Source: Comamonadaceae bacterium PBBC1 (GTDB taxonomy: Bacteria; Pseudomonadota; Gammaproteobacteria; Burkholderiales; Burkholderiaceae_C). From it: 64,000 bases of DNA. The notes under the pieces were generated by a model. That model did not search any database, was not told where the DNA came from, and worked only from the letters and a program-made list of their open reading frames with translations. Both the position numbers and the translations under genes were made by a program. This document shows positions 52,053-60,575 of the stretch, one piece after another. The DNA lies in contig NKIP01000005.1 of the NCBI GenBank assembly GCA_002256145.1, positions 127,618 to 191,617 on the forward strand. The letters are read 5' to 3'. Every line of letters begins with the position of its first letter. Position 1 is the stretch's first letter.

Positions 52053-52763
52053 ATGCGCCAAATCGTTCTGGACACCGAAACCACCGGCCTCTCAGCTGAG
52101 GGCGGCGACCGCATCATCGAGCTCGGTTGTGTGGAGCTTTACGCCCGCAAGCTCACAGGCAACAACCTGCATTTCTATTTCAACCCCGAGCGGGACAGCC
52201 ACGAAGACGCCCTCAGGGTGCACGGCATCAGCAATGAATTTTTGCGCGACAAACCCAAGTTCGCTCAGTTGGCCGATGACATCCTGAATTACCTGGCCGA
52301 TGCGGAATTGATCATCCACAACGCCGCATTTGACATTGGCTTTCTGAACAAGGAACTCGAACGCGTTGGCAAAAAGCCTTTGAAGGCCTATGTCAGCGGC
52401 GTGATCGACACCTTGGCCATGGCCAAGGAAATGTTCCCCGGCAAACGCAACAGCCTCGACTCGCTGTGTGATCGCCTCGAAGTCGATAATTCCGGGCGCA
52501 CCCTGCACGGCGCTTTGCTCGACGCCGAGTTGCTGGCCGACGTTTACATCAACATGACTCGGGGGCAAGAGGCATTGTTGATCGATGCAGGTGACACGCC
52601 CACTGATACGCAGACTGTGGTGGTGCAGGTCGATTTGAGCACCTATGTCTTGCCCGTGTTGCCCGCCAATGTTCAGGAGTTGGCCGCGCACGATGAGGTC
52701 TTGGTCCAGCTTGATAAATCGAGCGGAGGAAAAACCGTATGGCGTCAACTTGCGGCGGTTTAA
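52053..52763 (+). CDS. dnaQ: DNA polymerase III epsilon (proofreading 3'-5' exonuclease)
   Basis: Proofreading subunit of the replicative polymerase. 236 residues from the ATG at 52053; the longer upstream frame is out-of-frame fdx sequence. Exonuclease motifs: ExoI DTETTGL (D7, E9), ExoII HNAAFDIGF, and the HxAxxD motif in HGALLDAEL (ExoIII-epsilon). It ends with a beta-clamp-binding-like short C-terminus. Located directly behind isc, upstream of tRNA-Val. Confidence 0.94.
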   Translation: MRQIVLDTETTGLSAEGGDRIIELGCVELYARKLTGNNLHFYFNPERDSHEDALRVHGISNEFLRDKPKFAQLADDILNYLADAELIIHNAAFDIGFLNKELERVGKKPLKAYVSGVIDTLAMAKEMFPGKRNSLDSLCDRLEVDNSGRTLHGALLDAELLADVYINMTRGQEALLIDAGDTPTDTQTVVVQVDLSTYVLPVLPANVQELAAHDEVLVQLDKSSGGKTVWRQLAAV

Positions 52764-52843
52764 AAAAATTGCTGAAATTTTGAAGCCTGTTTTCTGTAAT
52801 CGAATTTTTTATGCCATAATCGAATTCTTCGCTGAGAGGCGTA

Positions 52844-52918
52844 GGGCGGTTAGCTCAGGGGTAGAGCACTGCATTCACACTGCAGGGGTCACAAGTTCGA
52901 AACTTGTACTGCCCACCA
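52844..52918 (+). tRNA. tRNA-Val (anticodon CAC)
   Basis: 75 bases with encoded CCA. Acceptor stem GGGCGGT / ACTGCCC has one G-U pair. D arm (GCTC-AGGGGTA-GAGC) is present. Anticodon stem-loop CTGCA-TTCACAC-TGCAG gives anticodon CAC, reading GUG. T arm contains GTTCGAAAC. A CATAAT box (52815-52820) 23 bp upstream may be the promoter -10. Confidence 0.95.
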
Positions 52919-52931
52919 AAAACACCCGATC

Positions 52932-52969
52932 AAAAAGCACCTTGAAATTTTTTTCAAGGTGCTTTTTTT
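52932..52969 (+). terminator. Intrinsic terminator after tRNA-Val
   Basis: Sixteen-pair stem AAAAAGCACCTTGAAA with its mirror, four-T loop, ending in seven T. It lies 13 bp after the tRNA. Confidence 0.92.
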
Positions 52970-53236
52970 ATTTCAGAGTGATGCATTCAGGTTCACTTCG
53001 GAGCACGGTTTTTTCGATAGGTTACGGAACAGTCAAGCATCCAGCATTCAATGTCTGAGCAGTGACGCTCGCATTGTGTCGATGCTTCATGGCTTATTGC
53101 CCCTGCTCTGAATCAGCAAGCGCTGTGCCTTGCTTCAAAAACAATGCGAGTATCCGAGCGAGTCCAGTAATCGGCCCAGAGAGGCCAAGAAGAAAAGCGC
53201 TCGTGGCTTTTTTGAAGCCCGTCTGCCCCTTAAAAA
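52970..53236. other. Non-coding stretch between tRNA-Val and the PsiF gene
   Basis: 267 bases with no credible gene. The only structure noted is a weak AAAAGC / GCTTTT hairpin (53193-53211), which on the minus strand precedes a T-rich stretch and may terminate the PsiF-repeat gene. Confidence 0.4.
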
Positions 53237-53503
53237 TCAACCACCCGTTGCATCCTTGATGCATTTCTTTGTGAAGCTGTTCTTGGCAGCACCCGCCAGC
53301 TTTTTCTCAGAGGCTTGTGCTTCACATGTGGATGTGGCAGCGGCGAGAGTTGCCGCTGCGTCTTTTTCACATTTGGTGACATAGCTGTTTTTGGCAGCAC
53401 CCACCAGTTTCTTTTCGGCAGCTTGTGCATCACATGTGGCGGCAAAAGCAGATGAACTCATTGTGATGAGTGCGACCGAAAACAAGCCGATCAAATTTCG
53501 CAT
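53237..53503 (-). CDS. Exported PsiF-repeat protein
   Basis: 88 residues from the ATG at 53503. The signal peptide (about 1-22, ending SAFA) is followed by two similar units of about 28 residues (CDAQAAEKKLVGAAKNSYVTKC... and CEAQASEKKLAGAAKNSFTKKC..., about 24-50 and 60-86), each with a cysteine at both ends, matching the PsiF repeat. E. coli PsiF is phosphate-starvation induced, but no Pho box is recognised here. Probably periplasmic with two disulfides. Stands alone. Confidence 0.85.
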   Translation of the reverse strand: MRNLIGLFSVALITMSSSAFAATCDAQAAEKKLVGAAKNSYVTKCEKDAAATLAAATSTCEAQASEKKLAGAAKNSFTKKCIKDATGG

Positions 53504-53819
53504 AGGTGTCCCGCAAGTAAAAAAACTACAAATTAACAAAAATCACTAATTTTGGCAATAGTGTAGAAACTTGCTGGTGGACGCGCTGCGTTTGCTTTGT
53601 AGGGTGTCCAGCAACCAGACCTTGCAACCCCGACGAAAACGCACTGCGGGCTTACTTTTTTTGAGTCCTTAGGGGCAACACAACCCCGATGTGCAACTTG
53701 AAAGATGGTTCTTGGGATTTCAAAATCGGTGCAATAATGGATTTGATCGCTTAAGTTTTTTCTACACCGTAGACGAGAAAATTCCGGTAATGGGCTGAAT
53801 CGCTCACAGGAGATCAACC
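53504..53819. other. Non-coding region before the Bug-protein gene
   Basis: 316 bases. No convincing gene on either strand. A small GGGG-N8-CCCC hairpin lies near 53672, and CAGGAGA before the next ATG is its ribosome binding site. No IS ends or attachment sites are seen. Confidence 0.4.
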
Positions 53820-54791
53820 ATGTTGTATCCAATTTTCCACCGCAGCCGCCGTGGACTGATGATTCTCCTTGCCACCATGGCCATGGGTGCATCGGCCCAA
53901 AATTGGCCCGATCGGCCGATCAAACTGGTGGTCCCATTCCCTCCAGGCGGTGGTGCAGACGTCGCCGCTCGAACGTACGCAGAGAAGTTGTCGGCACTGC
54001 TGGGGCAGCCAGTGCTGATCGACAACAAGCCAGGAGCCAGCGGCAACATCGGTGCCGAACTGGTGGTACGAGCGCCTGCCGACGGATACACGCTGCTTTT
54101 CGCCAACGAGTTCTTGGCCACCAACCCGCTGATGTTCAAGGAGATCCGCTACGACTCACTCAAAGACTTCGTACCGATCGCCAAGGTGGCCAGCAATGCC
54201 GCCGCCATTGCGGTACATCCCAGCCTCGGGGTAAAGACGATCCAAGAGCTGATCGCCATGGGTCGGACCAAAAACCTCAATTACGCTTCGCCCGGCGTTG
54301 GCACCGGCCCTCACCTGTTTGGGCAGCTGATTGCGATCCAGACTGGTGCGAAATTCACCAACATACCCTACAAAGGGTCCGCGCCAGCAACGGCGGATGC
54401 GGTGGGAGGACAGGTGGACTTCATCATCTCGACCTTGTCACCGATGGTGCCGCACTTCAACTCAGGCCGACTGCGCGGACTGGCCATCACCGGTGACAAG
54501 CGCTCACCGCAGGCGCCAGATGTGCCGACACTGGTCGAATCGGGCTTGAACATGCAACGCTACGAAGTCTGGTACGGCGTGGTGGCAGCTTCTGCCGTTC
54601 CGCGACCCATCATCACCCGGCTGCAACTGGCGTCTGCGCAGGTGCTGCGAGATCCAGAGTTGCTGAACAAACTGCGCAGCGCAGGTTTTGATGTGGAGCC
54701 GAGCATCGGCGACGACTTCGGAGCTGAACTGCGCGCAGCCATTGATCGCTGGACGCGCGTCATCCGCGAAGCGAAAATTCCACGCGAATAG
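53820..54791 (+). CDS. Bug-family (TctC-type) solute-binding protein 1
   Basis: Periplasmic binding protein of the Bordetella uptake gene family, for carboxylates or amides. 323 residues. The signal region (about 1-27) reads RRGLMILLATMAMGASA, followed by the family opening WPDRPIKLVVPFPPGGGADVAARTYA, DNKPGASGNIGAE, and the C-terminal VPTLVESGLN. No tctAB transporter genes are adjacent, so it may be an orphan used by a remote transporter or in signalling. An oxidoreductase follows after 10 bp, and a second Bug gene follows that. Confidence 0.92.
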   Translation: MLYPIFHRSRRGLMILLATMAMGASAQNWPDRPIKLVVPFPPGGGADVAARTYAEKLSALLGQPVLIDNKPGASGNIGAELVVRAPADGYTLLFANEFLATNPLMFKEIRYDSLKDFVPIAKVASNAAAIAVHPSLGVKTIQELIAMGRTKNLNYASPGVGTGPHLFGQLIAIQTGAKFTNIPYKGSAPATADAVGGQVDFIISTLSPMVPHFNSGRLRGLAITGDKRSPQAPDVPTLVESGLNMQRYEVWYGVVAASAVPRPIITRLQLASAQVLRDPELLNKLRSAGFDVEPSIGDDFGAELRAAIDRWTRVIREAKIPRE

Positions 54792-54801
54792 GAGAAACAA
54801 C

Positions 54802-55776
54802 ATGAAATCTTGGTGGATCCGCACAGCCGGTGTAGAAATGTCGCTCGACATGCGAGACGTACCTGTACCGCAACCAGGGCCCGGTCAGGTGGGCATTCGC
54901 ATCCGAGCGGCTGCTCTCAACCGTGGTGAGTTCATCGCGGGCCACGGCCTGCACACGGCGGCTACGGCACGGCCTGCGGGTTTCGAGGCAGCGGGCGAAG
55001 TGACGGCGCTGGGCGCAGGTGTCACGCGCTGGAAACTGGGTGATCGGGTCATGGGCCGCTGCGACGGCGCTTTTGCCGAACACGGTTGCATGAATGCCGA
55101 GGAAGTGTTTGCTGCTCCCCAGCGCCTGACCTGGGAACAGGCGGCCGCCACAACGGTGGTGTTCCTCACGGTGTACGAAGCTTTGATGGCGCATGGCCGC
55201 TTGGCTGCAGGCGAATCGATGCTGGTTACAGGCATCTCGTCGGGCGTGGGTGTGGCGTCGCTGCAGGTGGGCAAGGCCTTGGGTGCGCGAGTGATCGGCA
55301 CATCTGGGTCGCTGGAAAAACTCGAGCGCCTGAAGGCGCTGGGCCTTGACGTTGCGTTGCACACCCGAGCGCCCGACTTCGTCCCAGCCGTCATGCAAGC
55401 CACCCAAAACCAGGGCGTGGACCTGGTGGTAAACACCGTCGGCGGCAGTGTCTTTGCCGCATGCATCGAAGCCATGGGCTTCCAAGCACGGCTGGCCATG
55501 GTGGGCTATGTCGACGGCCAGCTTGACGCGCGCATCGACCTCGGGGCGCTGCACAGCAAGCGCTTGCAGCTGTTCGGTGTATCCAACAAGATGCGCAATA
55601 TGTCTCACCGCATTGCTGCGGCTCAAGCCCTGGAGCGCGACCTGCTGCCCATGTTGGCCGATGGCCGTGTGACGCCGTTGGTCGACCAAGTTTTCGCGCT
55701 CGATGACCTGCCGGCTGCGCAGCAGTGCATGCAGGGAAACCAGCATCTTGGCAAGCTGGTGGTCCGAGTCGACTGA
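54802..55776 (+). CDS. MDR-family zinc-independent quinone oxidoreductase-like protein
   Basis: 324 residues. The N-terminal GroES-like fold spans about 1-115 (PVPQPGPGQVGIRIRAAALNRGE). The NAD(P)H-binding Rossmann region follows (about 125-270; TGISSGVGVASLQVGKALGARV), and no structural zinc cysteines are present. AGGAGA precedes the ATG. Located between two Bug genes, so it could metabolise an imported carboxylate, but the substrate is unknown. Upstream frame from the previous gene's end is not part of it. Confidence 0.88.
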   Translation: MKSWWIRTAGVEMSLDMRDVPVPQPGPGQVGIRIRAAALNRGEFIAGHGLHTAATARPAGFEAAGEVTALGAGVTRWKLGDRVMGRCDGAFAEHGCMNAEEVFAAPQRLTWEQAAATTVVFLTVYEALMAHGRLAAGESMLVTGISSGVGVASLQVGKALGARVIGTSGSLEKLERLKALGLDVALHTRAPDFVPAVMQATQNQGVDLVVNTVGGSVFAACIEAMGFQARLAMVGYVDGQLDARIDLGALHSKRLQLFGVSNKMRNMSHRIAAAQALERDLLPMLADGRVTPLVDQVFALDDLPAAQQCMQGNQHLGKLVVRVD

Positions 55777-55855
55777 TCCGCGGCTCTTGCAGACTCGGTG
55801 CATTGGTTCATTAAACGGCTAAATTTTTTATCCCTCAAACCACTCGGAGCACAGG

Positions 55856-56821
55856 ATGATCAAGCAAATAACCGCCATTGCGCTGACCCTTGCCACTGTT
55901 GGAGTCACACAAGCTCAAGCCCAGGGTTACCCCAACAAACCCATTCGCGTCGTGCTGGGCTACACCGCTGGCGGCGCTGCGGATGCTGCAGCCCGTCCTC
56001 TCATGAGAGTGCTCGAGCCTCTGCTGGGGCAAGCCATCATTGTGGAACCCAAACCGGGCACCGCTGGCGGGGTGGCCGCAGAGTTCATCAGCAAGGCACC
56101 ACCTGATGGTTACACCCTTTACTTTGCCGATGGCGGGCCCTTCACCACTGCGCCACACCTGACCAAAGTGGGGTACCACCACCTGAACTCATTCACCCAC
56201 ATCGGCCATGTTTGCAGCACTGGAAGCGTCTTGGTGGTGCATCCCTCTTCGCCATTCAAGAGCGTGTCCGACGTGGTGGCCGCCGCGAAAAAGGAACCGG
56301 AGAAATGGAGTTATGGCACCTCGGGCATTGCAGGTCCGCACCACTTTTCCGGTGAATTGCTCAAGAGTTTTACCGGCATTAACCTGTTGCATATTCCTTA
56401 CAAAGGTGGAGCACCGGCTATGACCGACCTGATGGGCAACCAAGTGCCCATGCTCTTTTCTTCATTGACGGCGGCAGTGGGGCCATACAAGTCCGGCAAG
56501 GTGCGTGCCTTGGCAGTGACTTCGCCAAAACGCTCAGGCGCATTCCCGGATGTTCCGACCATGGACGAGCTCGGCTACAAAGGTTTTGATTCCACCGGTT
56601 GGTTTGAACTGATGGGCCCGGCGGGCATGGCACCGGATGTTGTGACGCGACTGTCACAGGCGCTGCTCAAGGCGGGAGAGGACAAAAATCTGCAAGAGCA
56701 ATTCAAGCAGCTGGGTTGCGACGCAGAATTTCTGACGCCCGCGCAGACTGTCGATAAGGTCAAGAGTGACCACGCCAAGTGGGGCAAAGTCATCAAGGAA
56801 GCCAACATCAAGGCCGAATGA
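55856..56821 (+). CDS. Bug-family (TctC-type) solute-binding protein 2
   Basis: 321 residues. The signal peptide (about 1-23) is followed by PNKPIRVVLGYTAGGAADAAARPLMRVL, a typical ligand-binding start with glycine-rich loop. The body and C-terminal VPTMDELGYKGFDSTGWFEL match the family. Same orientation as the first Bug gene but clearly diverged from it. The ligand is unknown. A LacI-family remnant follows after 40 bp. Confidence 0.92.
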   Translation: MIKQITAIALTLATVGVTQAQAQGYPNKPIRVVLGYTAGGAADAAARPLMRVLEPLLGQAIIVEPKPGTAGGVAAEFISKAPPDGYTLYFADGGPFTTAPHLTKVGYHHLNSFTHIGHVCSTGSVLVVHPSSPFKSVSDVVAAAKKEPEKWSYGTSGIAGPHHFSGELLKSFTGINLLHIPYKGGAPAMTDLMGNQVPMLFSSLTAAVGPYKSGKVRALAVTSPKRSGAFPDVPTMDELGYKGFDSTGWFELMGPAGMAPDVVTRLSQALLKAGEDKNLQEQFKQLGCDAEFLTPAQTVDKVKSDHAKWGKVIKEANIKAE

Positions 56822-56861
56822 ATACAGTGGAATCCAAAGTCAATCCTGACTCTCTGGCCTA

Positions 56862-57260
56862 TTGATTTGCACTCAACTTCTGGCAGCAGGAGGGCGCTTG
56901 CCCGTTTTTTACATTTGGTTTTGCAGTCCTATTCTCAATCTGCCGCCTTCTTGGGCCTCTAGCGATTGTGCTCAAACTCCAATACTGGCTGCCAACGACC
57001 AAATGGCCTATGGCGCTCGGTTGGCACTGCATCGCGCAGGTTTGAGGGTGCCGGAAGATGTGTCTTTGATTGGATTTGATGATTTGCCACACTCGGCATT
57101 CACTTTGCCACCACTGACATCAGTTCGGCAGTCTGTTTATGAAATAGGAACTTCGGCGGCCAAAGCCATGTTTGATTTATTGAATAAAACCGAATCACCG
57201 CCCAGGCTCGTGGAGGCCGAGTTGGTGATCAGGGAATCAACCCGTATTTATCGGCGTTGA
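56862..57260 (+). pseudogene. LacI-family regulator remnant (C-terminal piece)
   Basis: The open frame could make 132 residues, but only the last ~95 (from about 56982) resemble the ligand-domain C-terminus of LacI/GalR regulators: ILAANDQMAYGARLALHRAG, VPEDVSLIGFDDLPHSAFTLPPLTSVRQ. The DNA-binding head and the first part of the ligand domain are missing, and the first ~40 residues look non-coding. It is best read as a 5'-deleted gene. It may once have regulated the neighbouring Bug genes. Confidence 0.8.
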
Positions 57261-57361
57261 AAGGAGGCTGATGTCACTGGTGTTGCCAATCCTTGGGTGT
57301 CTTTGGTTAAAAAAATCACGCAGTTTTTACCTTGTCGTTTCCGTATTTTTGAAAGGTATTT

Positions 57362-57679
57362 TCAAGGTTTTTCAATGCGCAGGGTCAGCAAGTGGAAAGA
57401 CAAAGATTTGCCATGCATGTCGAGGTTCAAAGAGTCGTTGACACCCCCATCCAACACGTTGTCGAGCACAAAATTCATGGCACCCAAGTTGGGCAAAACA
57501 TAGCGGCGCACTTGACTGGGCTTGCGAGACCCGAAATGAAGTGCCACTTTTTCTGCAGTGACCTGATGGACCAACCAATCAAAGTCTTCCTCCTTGTAAG
57601 CAATCAAGCTGATGTTGGCATGGTTGCCTTTGTCGCCCGTTCGAGCATGGGCCAGGTCGTAAAGCGCAATGTGGGTCAT
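57362..57679 (-). CDS. AtuA-like C-terminal (ferredoxin-fold) protein
   Basis: 105 residues that match the small C-terminal domain often fused to AtuA/DUF1446 proteins: YDLAHARTGDKGNHANISLIAY at residues ~7-28 and the ending DMHGKSLSFHLLTLRIE. The ATG at 57679 lies inside the end of the upstream AtuA-type gene, out of frame. The two products probably form one enzyme. AtuA proteins take part in acyclic terpene and related CoA-ester pathways; the function here is not proven. Confidence 0.8.
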   Translation of the reverse strand: MTHIALYDLAHARTGDKGNHANISLIAYKEEDFDWLVHQVTAEKVALHFGSRKPSQVRRYVLPNLGAMNFVLDNVLDGGVNDSLNLDMHGKSLSFHLLTLRIEKP

Positions 57680-59039
57680 AGGGCAATGTGGGCAGAGATG
57701 AGATCAATTGAAAACTGGCAGGAATTTTTTCACGTGGAATCAGGCAGGCCAAATTGGACAATCTTTGGCGCTTGGTGACCCGAACACCTCCACCTCCAGC
57801 AGGCCCACCTGTCCACAGGGCGGTCAGCTCTTGTAACAACAACTCAATCATGGGCAAGGATTCGTGTCTGGATGCGACCCGCAAACGGACATCCATGGAG
57901 CGGGTCACGGGGGCTTCAGCCAACATGCTGCCTGCGTCATCGCCCAAGATGCTGGTGATGCCAATCAAGTCAAAGCGCAATGGCAACTGAAGGCCCATGC
58001 GTTGTCGCATGACTTGCATGGCCAACCGAGCCCTCCCTTCGGCATTGGGTCCTGCATAGGAAATTTCACCTTCACCGAGCCAGCCACCCTCAAAATAGGC
58101 CAGTACTTTGAGGGTGCTGGTTCGGGCATGGCCTTTTACACCAGAGAGTCGAACACGATCAGGTCCTACTTGTTCAACTTTGGCTTGGGTGATGTCAGCA
58201 ACCACATCGGGGGTGATGTATTGGGCTGGGTCATGCACTTCGTACAGCAGTTGTTCTTTGACGGTGCGGCAATCGACCAAGCCACCGGTGTGATCTGCTT
58301 TGCTGATCACACAGGAGCCATCCGCAAAGATTTCTGCAATTGGAAACCCGACATTTTCCAGACCCGGAACTTCTTTTTTGCCCGGATCGGCAAAGTAACC
58401 GCCAGTGACCTGCGCCCCACACTCCAGCAGATGCCCGGCCATGGTGGCCCCCGCCAGTTTGTCCCAATCGTGTTCATGCCATCGATAGTGAGCAATGGCG
58501 GGCCCCAGCAACAAGGAGGGGTCGGCTACACGGCCCGTGACCACGATTTGAGCGCCTTGTTGGAGGGCTGCTGCAATTTCGAAGGCTCCCAGATAAGCGT
58601 TGGCGCAGACAAAACGAGCTTCGTCAAAGGCGGTGTCTAAATGCTGTTTGACCAGGTCTCGGCCCTCGGCTGTGGACAGGTCATCGCCCATGACCACCGC
58701 AATCTGAGGTTGGGGCAAGCCCAGTTTTTCGGCCAATCTCAGGATGCACAAGGCCGCACCCTGCGGATTGGCAGCACCGAAGTTGCCAATGATGGGAATG
58801 CGGTGATGCAAACAATCGGCCAGGATGGGCCCCAACTCCAATTCAAGCAAGGGCTCATAACCCAAATTGGGATGGGCTCGGCGAATCAGGTGTTGATGGG
58901 CCAAAGTACGCTCTGCCAGATTTTCAAACATCAAGGCCGCAGGCCCACCGCGGGCGATCAGCGTTTTGACCACAGGAATAGCCGCATCAACACGATCACC
59001 TGAAAAACCTGCGCCACAGCCCACTGCCAATGTTTGCAT
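57579..59039 (-). CDS. AtuA-family (DUF1446) protein
   Basis: 486 residues. The N-terminal GCGAGFSGDRVDAAIPVVKTLI, GRVADPSLLLGPAIAHY mid-protein and LWTGGPAGGGGVR near residue 420 are typical of the acyclic-terpene-utilisation AtuA family. The last ~34 residues are encoded in the 101 bases that overlap the next gene out of frame and look unlike the family, so the functional C-terminus may be shorter, or a frameshift may have split an ancestral fusion. No atuB-F or citronellyl-CoA genes are adjacent. Confidence 0.87.
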   Translation of the reverse strand: MQTLAVGCGAGFSGDRVDAAIPVVKTLIARGGPAALMFENLAERTLAHQHLIRRAHPNLGYEPLLELELGPILADCLHHRIPIIGNFGAANPQGAALCILRLAEKLGLPQPQIAVVMGDDLSTAEGRDLVKQHLDTAFDEARFVCANAYLGAFEIAAALQQGAQIVVTGRVADPSLLLGPAIAHYRWHEHDWDKLAGATMAGHLLECGAQVTGGYFADPGKKEVPGLENVGFPIAEIFADGSCVISKADHTGGLVDCRTVKEQLLYEVHDPAQYITPDVVADITQAKVEQVGPDRVRLSGVKGHARTSTLKVLAYFEGGWLGEGEISYAGPNAEGRARLAMQVMRQRMGLQLPLRFDLIGITSILGDDAGSMLAEAPVTRSMDVRLRVASRHESLPMIELLLQELTALWTGGPAGGGGVRVTKRQRLSNLACLIPREKIPASFQLISSLPTLPYDPHCALRPGPCSNGRQRQPCQHQLDCLQGGRL

Positions 59040-59278
59040 TCGAAGACCTGTTGTGTTGGAAAGTTGAATGATTTTGCAAAGGTTCGCAGGGCTTGTAAAA
59101 CTAAATTTTTACCTTGAGCTTGAACCATTGATCAAATGAAGTCTACGCTTGTGTGTGGTGCAAGGCTCAAGACAAATTTGCCATCCAGGCGGTTGAATTT
59201 GGAACGTTGACCTCAACAAAACGATTCACATCGACGCACATCAAGGTCATAATGAATTCTCTTGAATGGAAATGAATG

Positions 59279-59407
59279 ATGAATAAACTCAAAATCACCA
59301 AGATCAGAAATCTCTCTGCTGGCTATTACGCTGTAGGCATTGGAATTTTTTCTGCAGTTTTTTTCGTGCTGGCGCTCATTGTCGAATTGGTCCAAAGAAA
59401 CAGTTGA
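59279..59407 (+). CDS. 42-residue putative membrane protein
   Basis: Begins MNKLKITKIRNLSAGYYAVG, followed by a single strongly hydrophobic segment (about 19-38; GIGIFSAVFFVLALIVELV) and a short basic end. Preceded by a GGAAA sequence about 10 bases upstream. Its codon choice and clear membrane segment suggest a real small protein, possibly a subunit or regulator of a membrane complex; no family is recognised. It sits alone between the AtuA gene (divergent) and the dioxygenase. Confidence 0.5.
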   Translation: MNKLKITKIRNLSAGYYAVGIGIFSAVFFVLALIVELVQRNS

Positions 59408-59612
59408 CGTGTTGGCCTTGGCGCCAACTTTGTCTATAGCCCTTGTGACGATGGAGTCACACCACCGGGCGCTGTTGGGCCTGTGAACAGAACATGGGTT
59501 TGGAGTCAAGGGCAAGGCCCCTGAGCTGAGCGTGTTTGAGTCTTTTGTGTTTCTTGCACATCTGCAAGTTCATCCTCAAAGTTCAACAAGTGCCAAATAC
59601 CCAAGTTCAACC

Positions 59613-60509
59613 ATGAGTGACACCCCCAACACCACCGAGCACCGCTACGACGCTTTGCACCTGATCACCGATGAAGTGCTGGCACGATACGCCAATACGC
59701 CCGACCCGCGATTGCGCGAGTTGATGCTCTCTTTGATCAAACACATTCACAGCTTTGCCAAAGAGGTCAAACTCACTTCCGAGGAGTGGGCCTTCGCCAT
59801 GAATTTTCTTGAGCAGACAGGCCAATGGTGTTCTCCCGGTCGCAACGAGTTCATGATTTTTTCAGACGCCTTGGGTCTGTCCATGTTGACAGTGACGCAA
59901 GATTACCCTCGCTCTCAACACGCCACAGAACCCACGCTGGTGGGGCCCTTTTTGCTGGAAAATGCGCCTGAATTTGCCATGGGCGAAGACATCAGCGCAG
60001 GCGCAGCAGGTACGCCCATGTATGCACAAGGGCAGATCCTGGACATGCACGGCCAGCCCGTGGCCCATGCCGTGATCGATGTCTGGCACTCCGACGATCG
60101 GGGTTTGTACGACGTGCAAGACGGCATAGAAGAAAAAGGCCCCTGGGCTCGCGCACAATTGACCACAGGCGCCGATGGTCGCTACAGCTTCTGGTCTGTG
60201 TTGCCCGTGGACTATCCCGTTCCGCAAGATGGCACCGCCATTCAGATGCTCCAAGCCACCACCGGCAGAAGCTGGCGTCCTGCACATCTGCACTTTCGCA
60301 TTCAGGCCCCGGGTCAACGGCCCCTGATCACCCATATCTTTGACCGCAACAGCAAGAACCTGGACAGCGATGCCGTATTTGGCGTTCGCCCATCCCTGAT
60401 TGCCGATTTCAAACCCCAAACGCCAGGACAGGCACCGGACGGCAAACGCATGGACCGGGACTTCTTCACGCTGGATTACAACTTCATCATGACCGACGCC
60501 CTGGCTTGA
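59613..60509 (+). CDS. Intradiol ring-cleavage dioxygenase
   Basis: Fe(III) enzyme that cleaves catechol- or hydroxyquinol-type rings between the hydroxyls. 298 residues from the ATG at 59613. The N-terminal helical dimerisation part spans about 1-105. The catalytic beta-sandwich follows: Tyr ligand in DRGLYDVQ, second Tyr in PVDYPVPQDG, and His ligands in RPAHLHFR. The DLVPF-like VGPFLLENAP and the pattern of catalytic residues resemble hydroxyquinol 1,2-dioxygenases more than classic catA, but the substrate is not certain. No other aromatic-pathway genes are adjacent. Confidence 0.88.
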   Translation: MSDTPNTTEHRYDALHLITDEVLARYANTPDPRLRELMLSLIKHIHSFAKEVKLTSEEWAFAMNFLEQTGQWCSPGRNEFMIFSDALGLSMLTVTQDYPRSQHATEPTLVGPFLLENAPEFAMGEDISAGAAGTPMYAQGQILDMHGQPVAHAVIDVWHSDDRGLYDVQDGIEEKGPWARAQLTTGADGRYSFWSVLPVDYPVPQDGTAIQMLQATTGRSWRPAHLHFRIQAPGQRPLITHIFDRNSKNLDSDAVFGVRPSLIADFKPQTPGQAPDGKRMDRDFFTLDYNFIMTDALA

Positions 60510-60575
60510 GTCAATCTATGGCCTCAAAAGGTGGGTTTTCCAAAGCCAAGTTGAACCCCAAAGTCGCCTGAGGCA

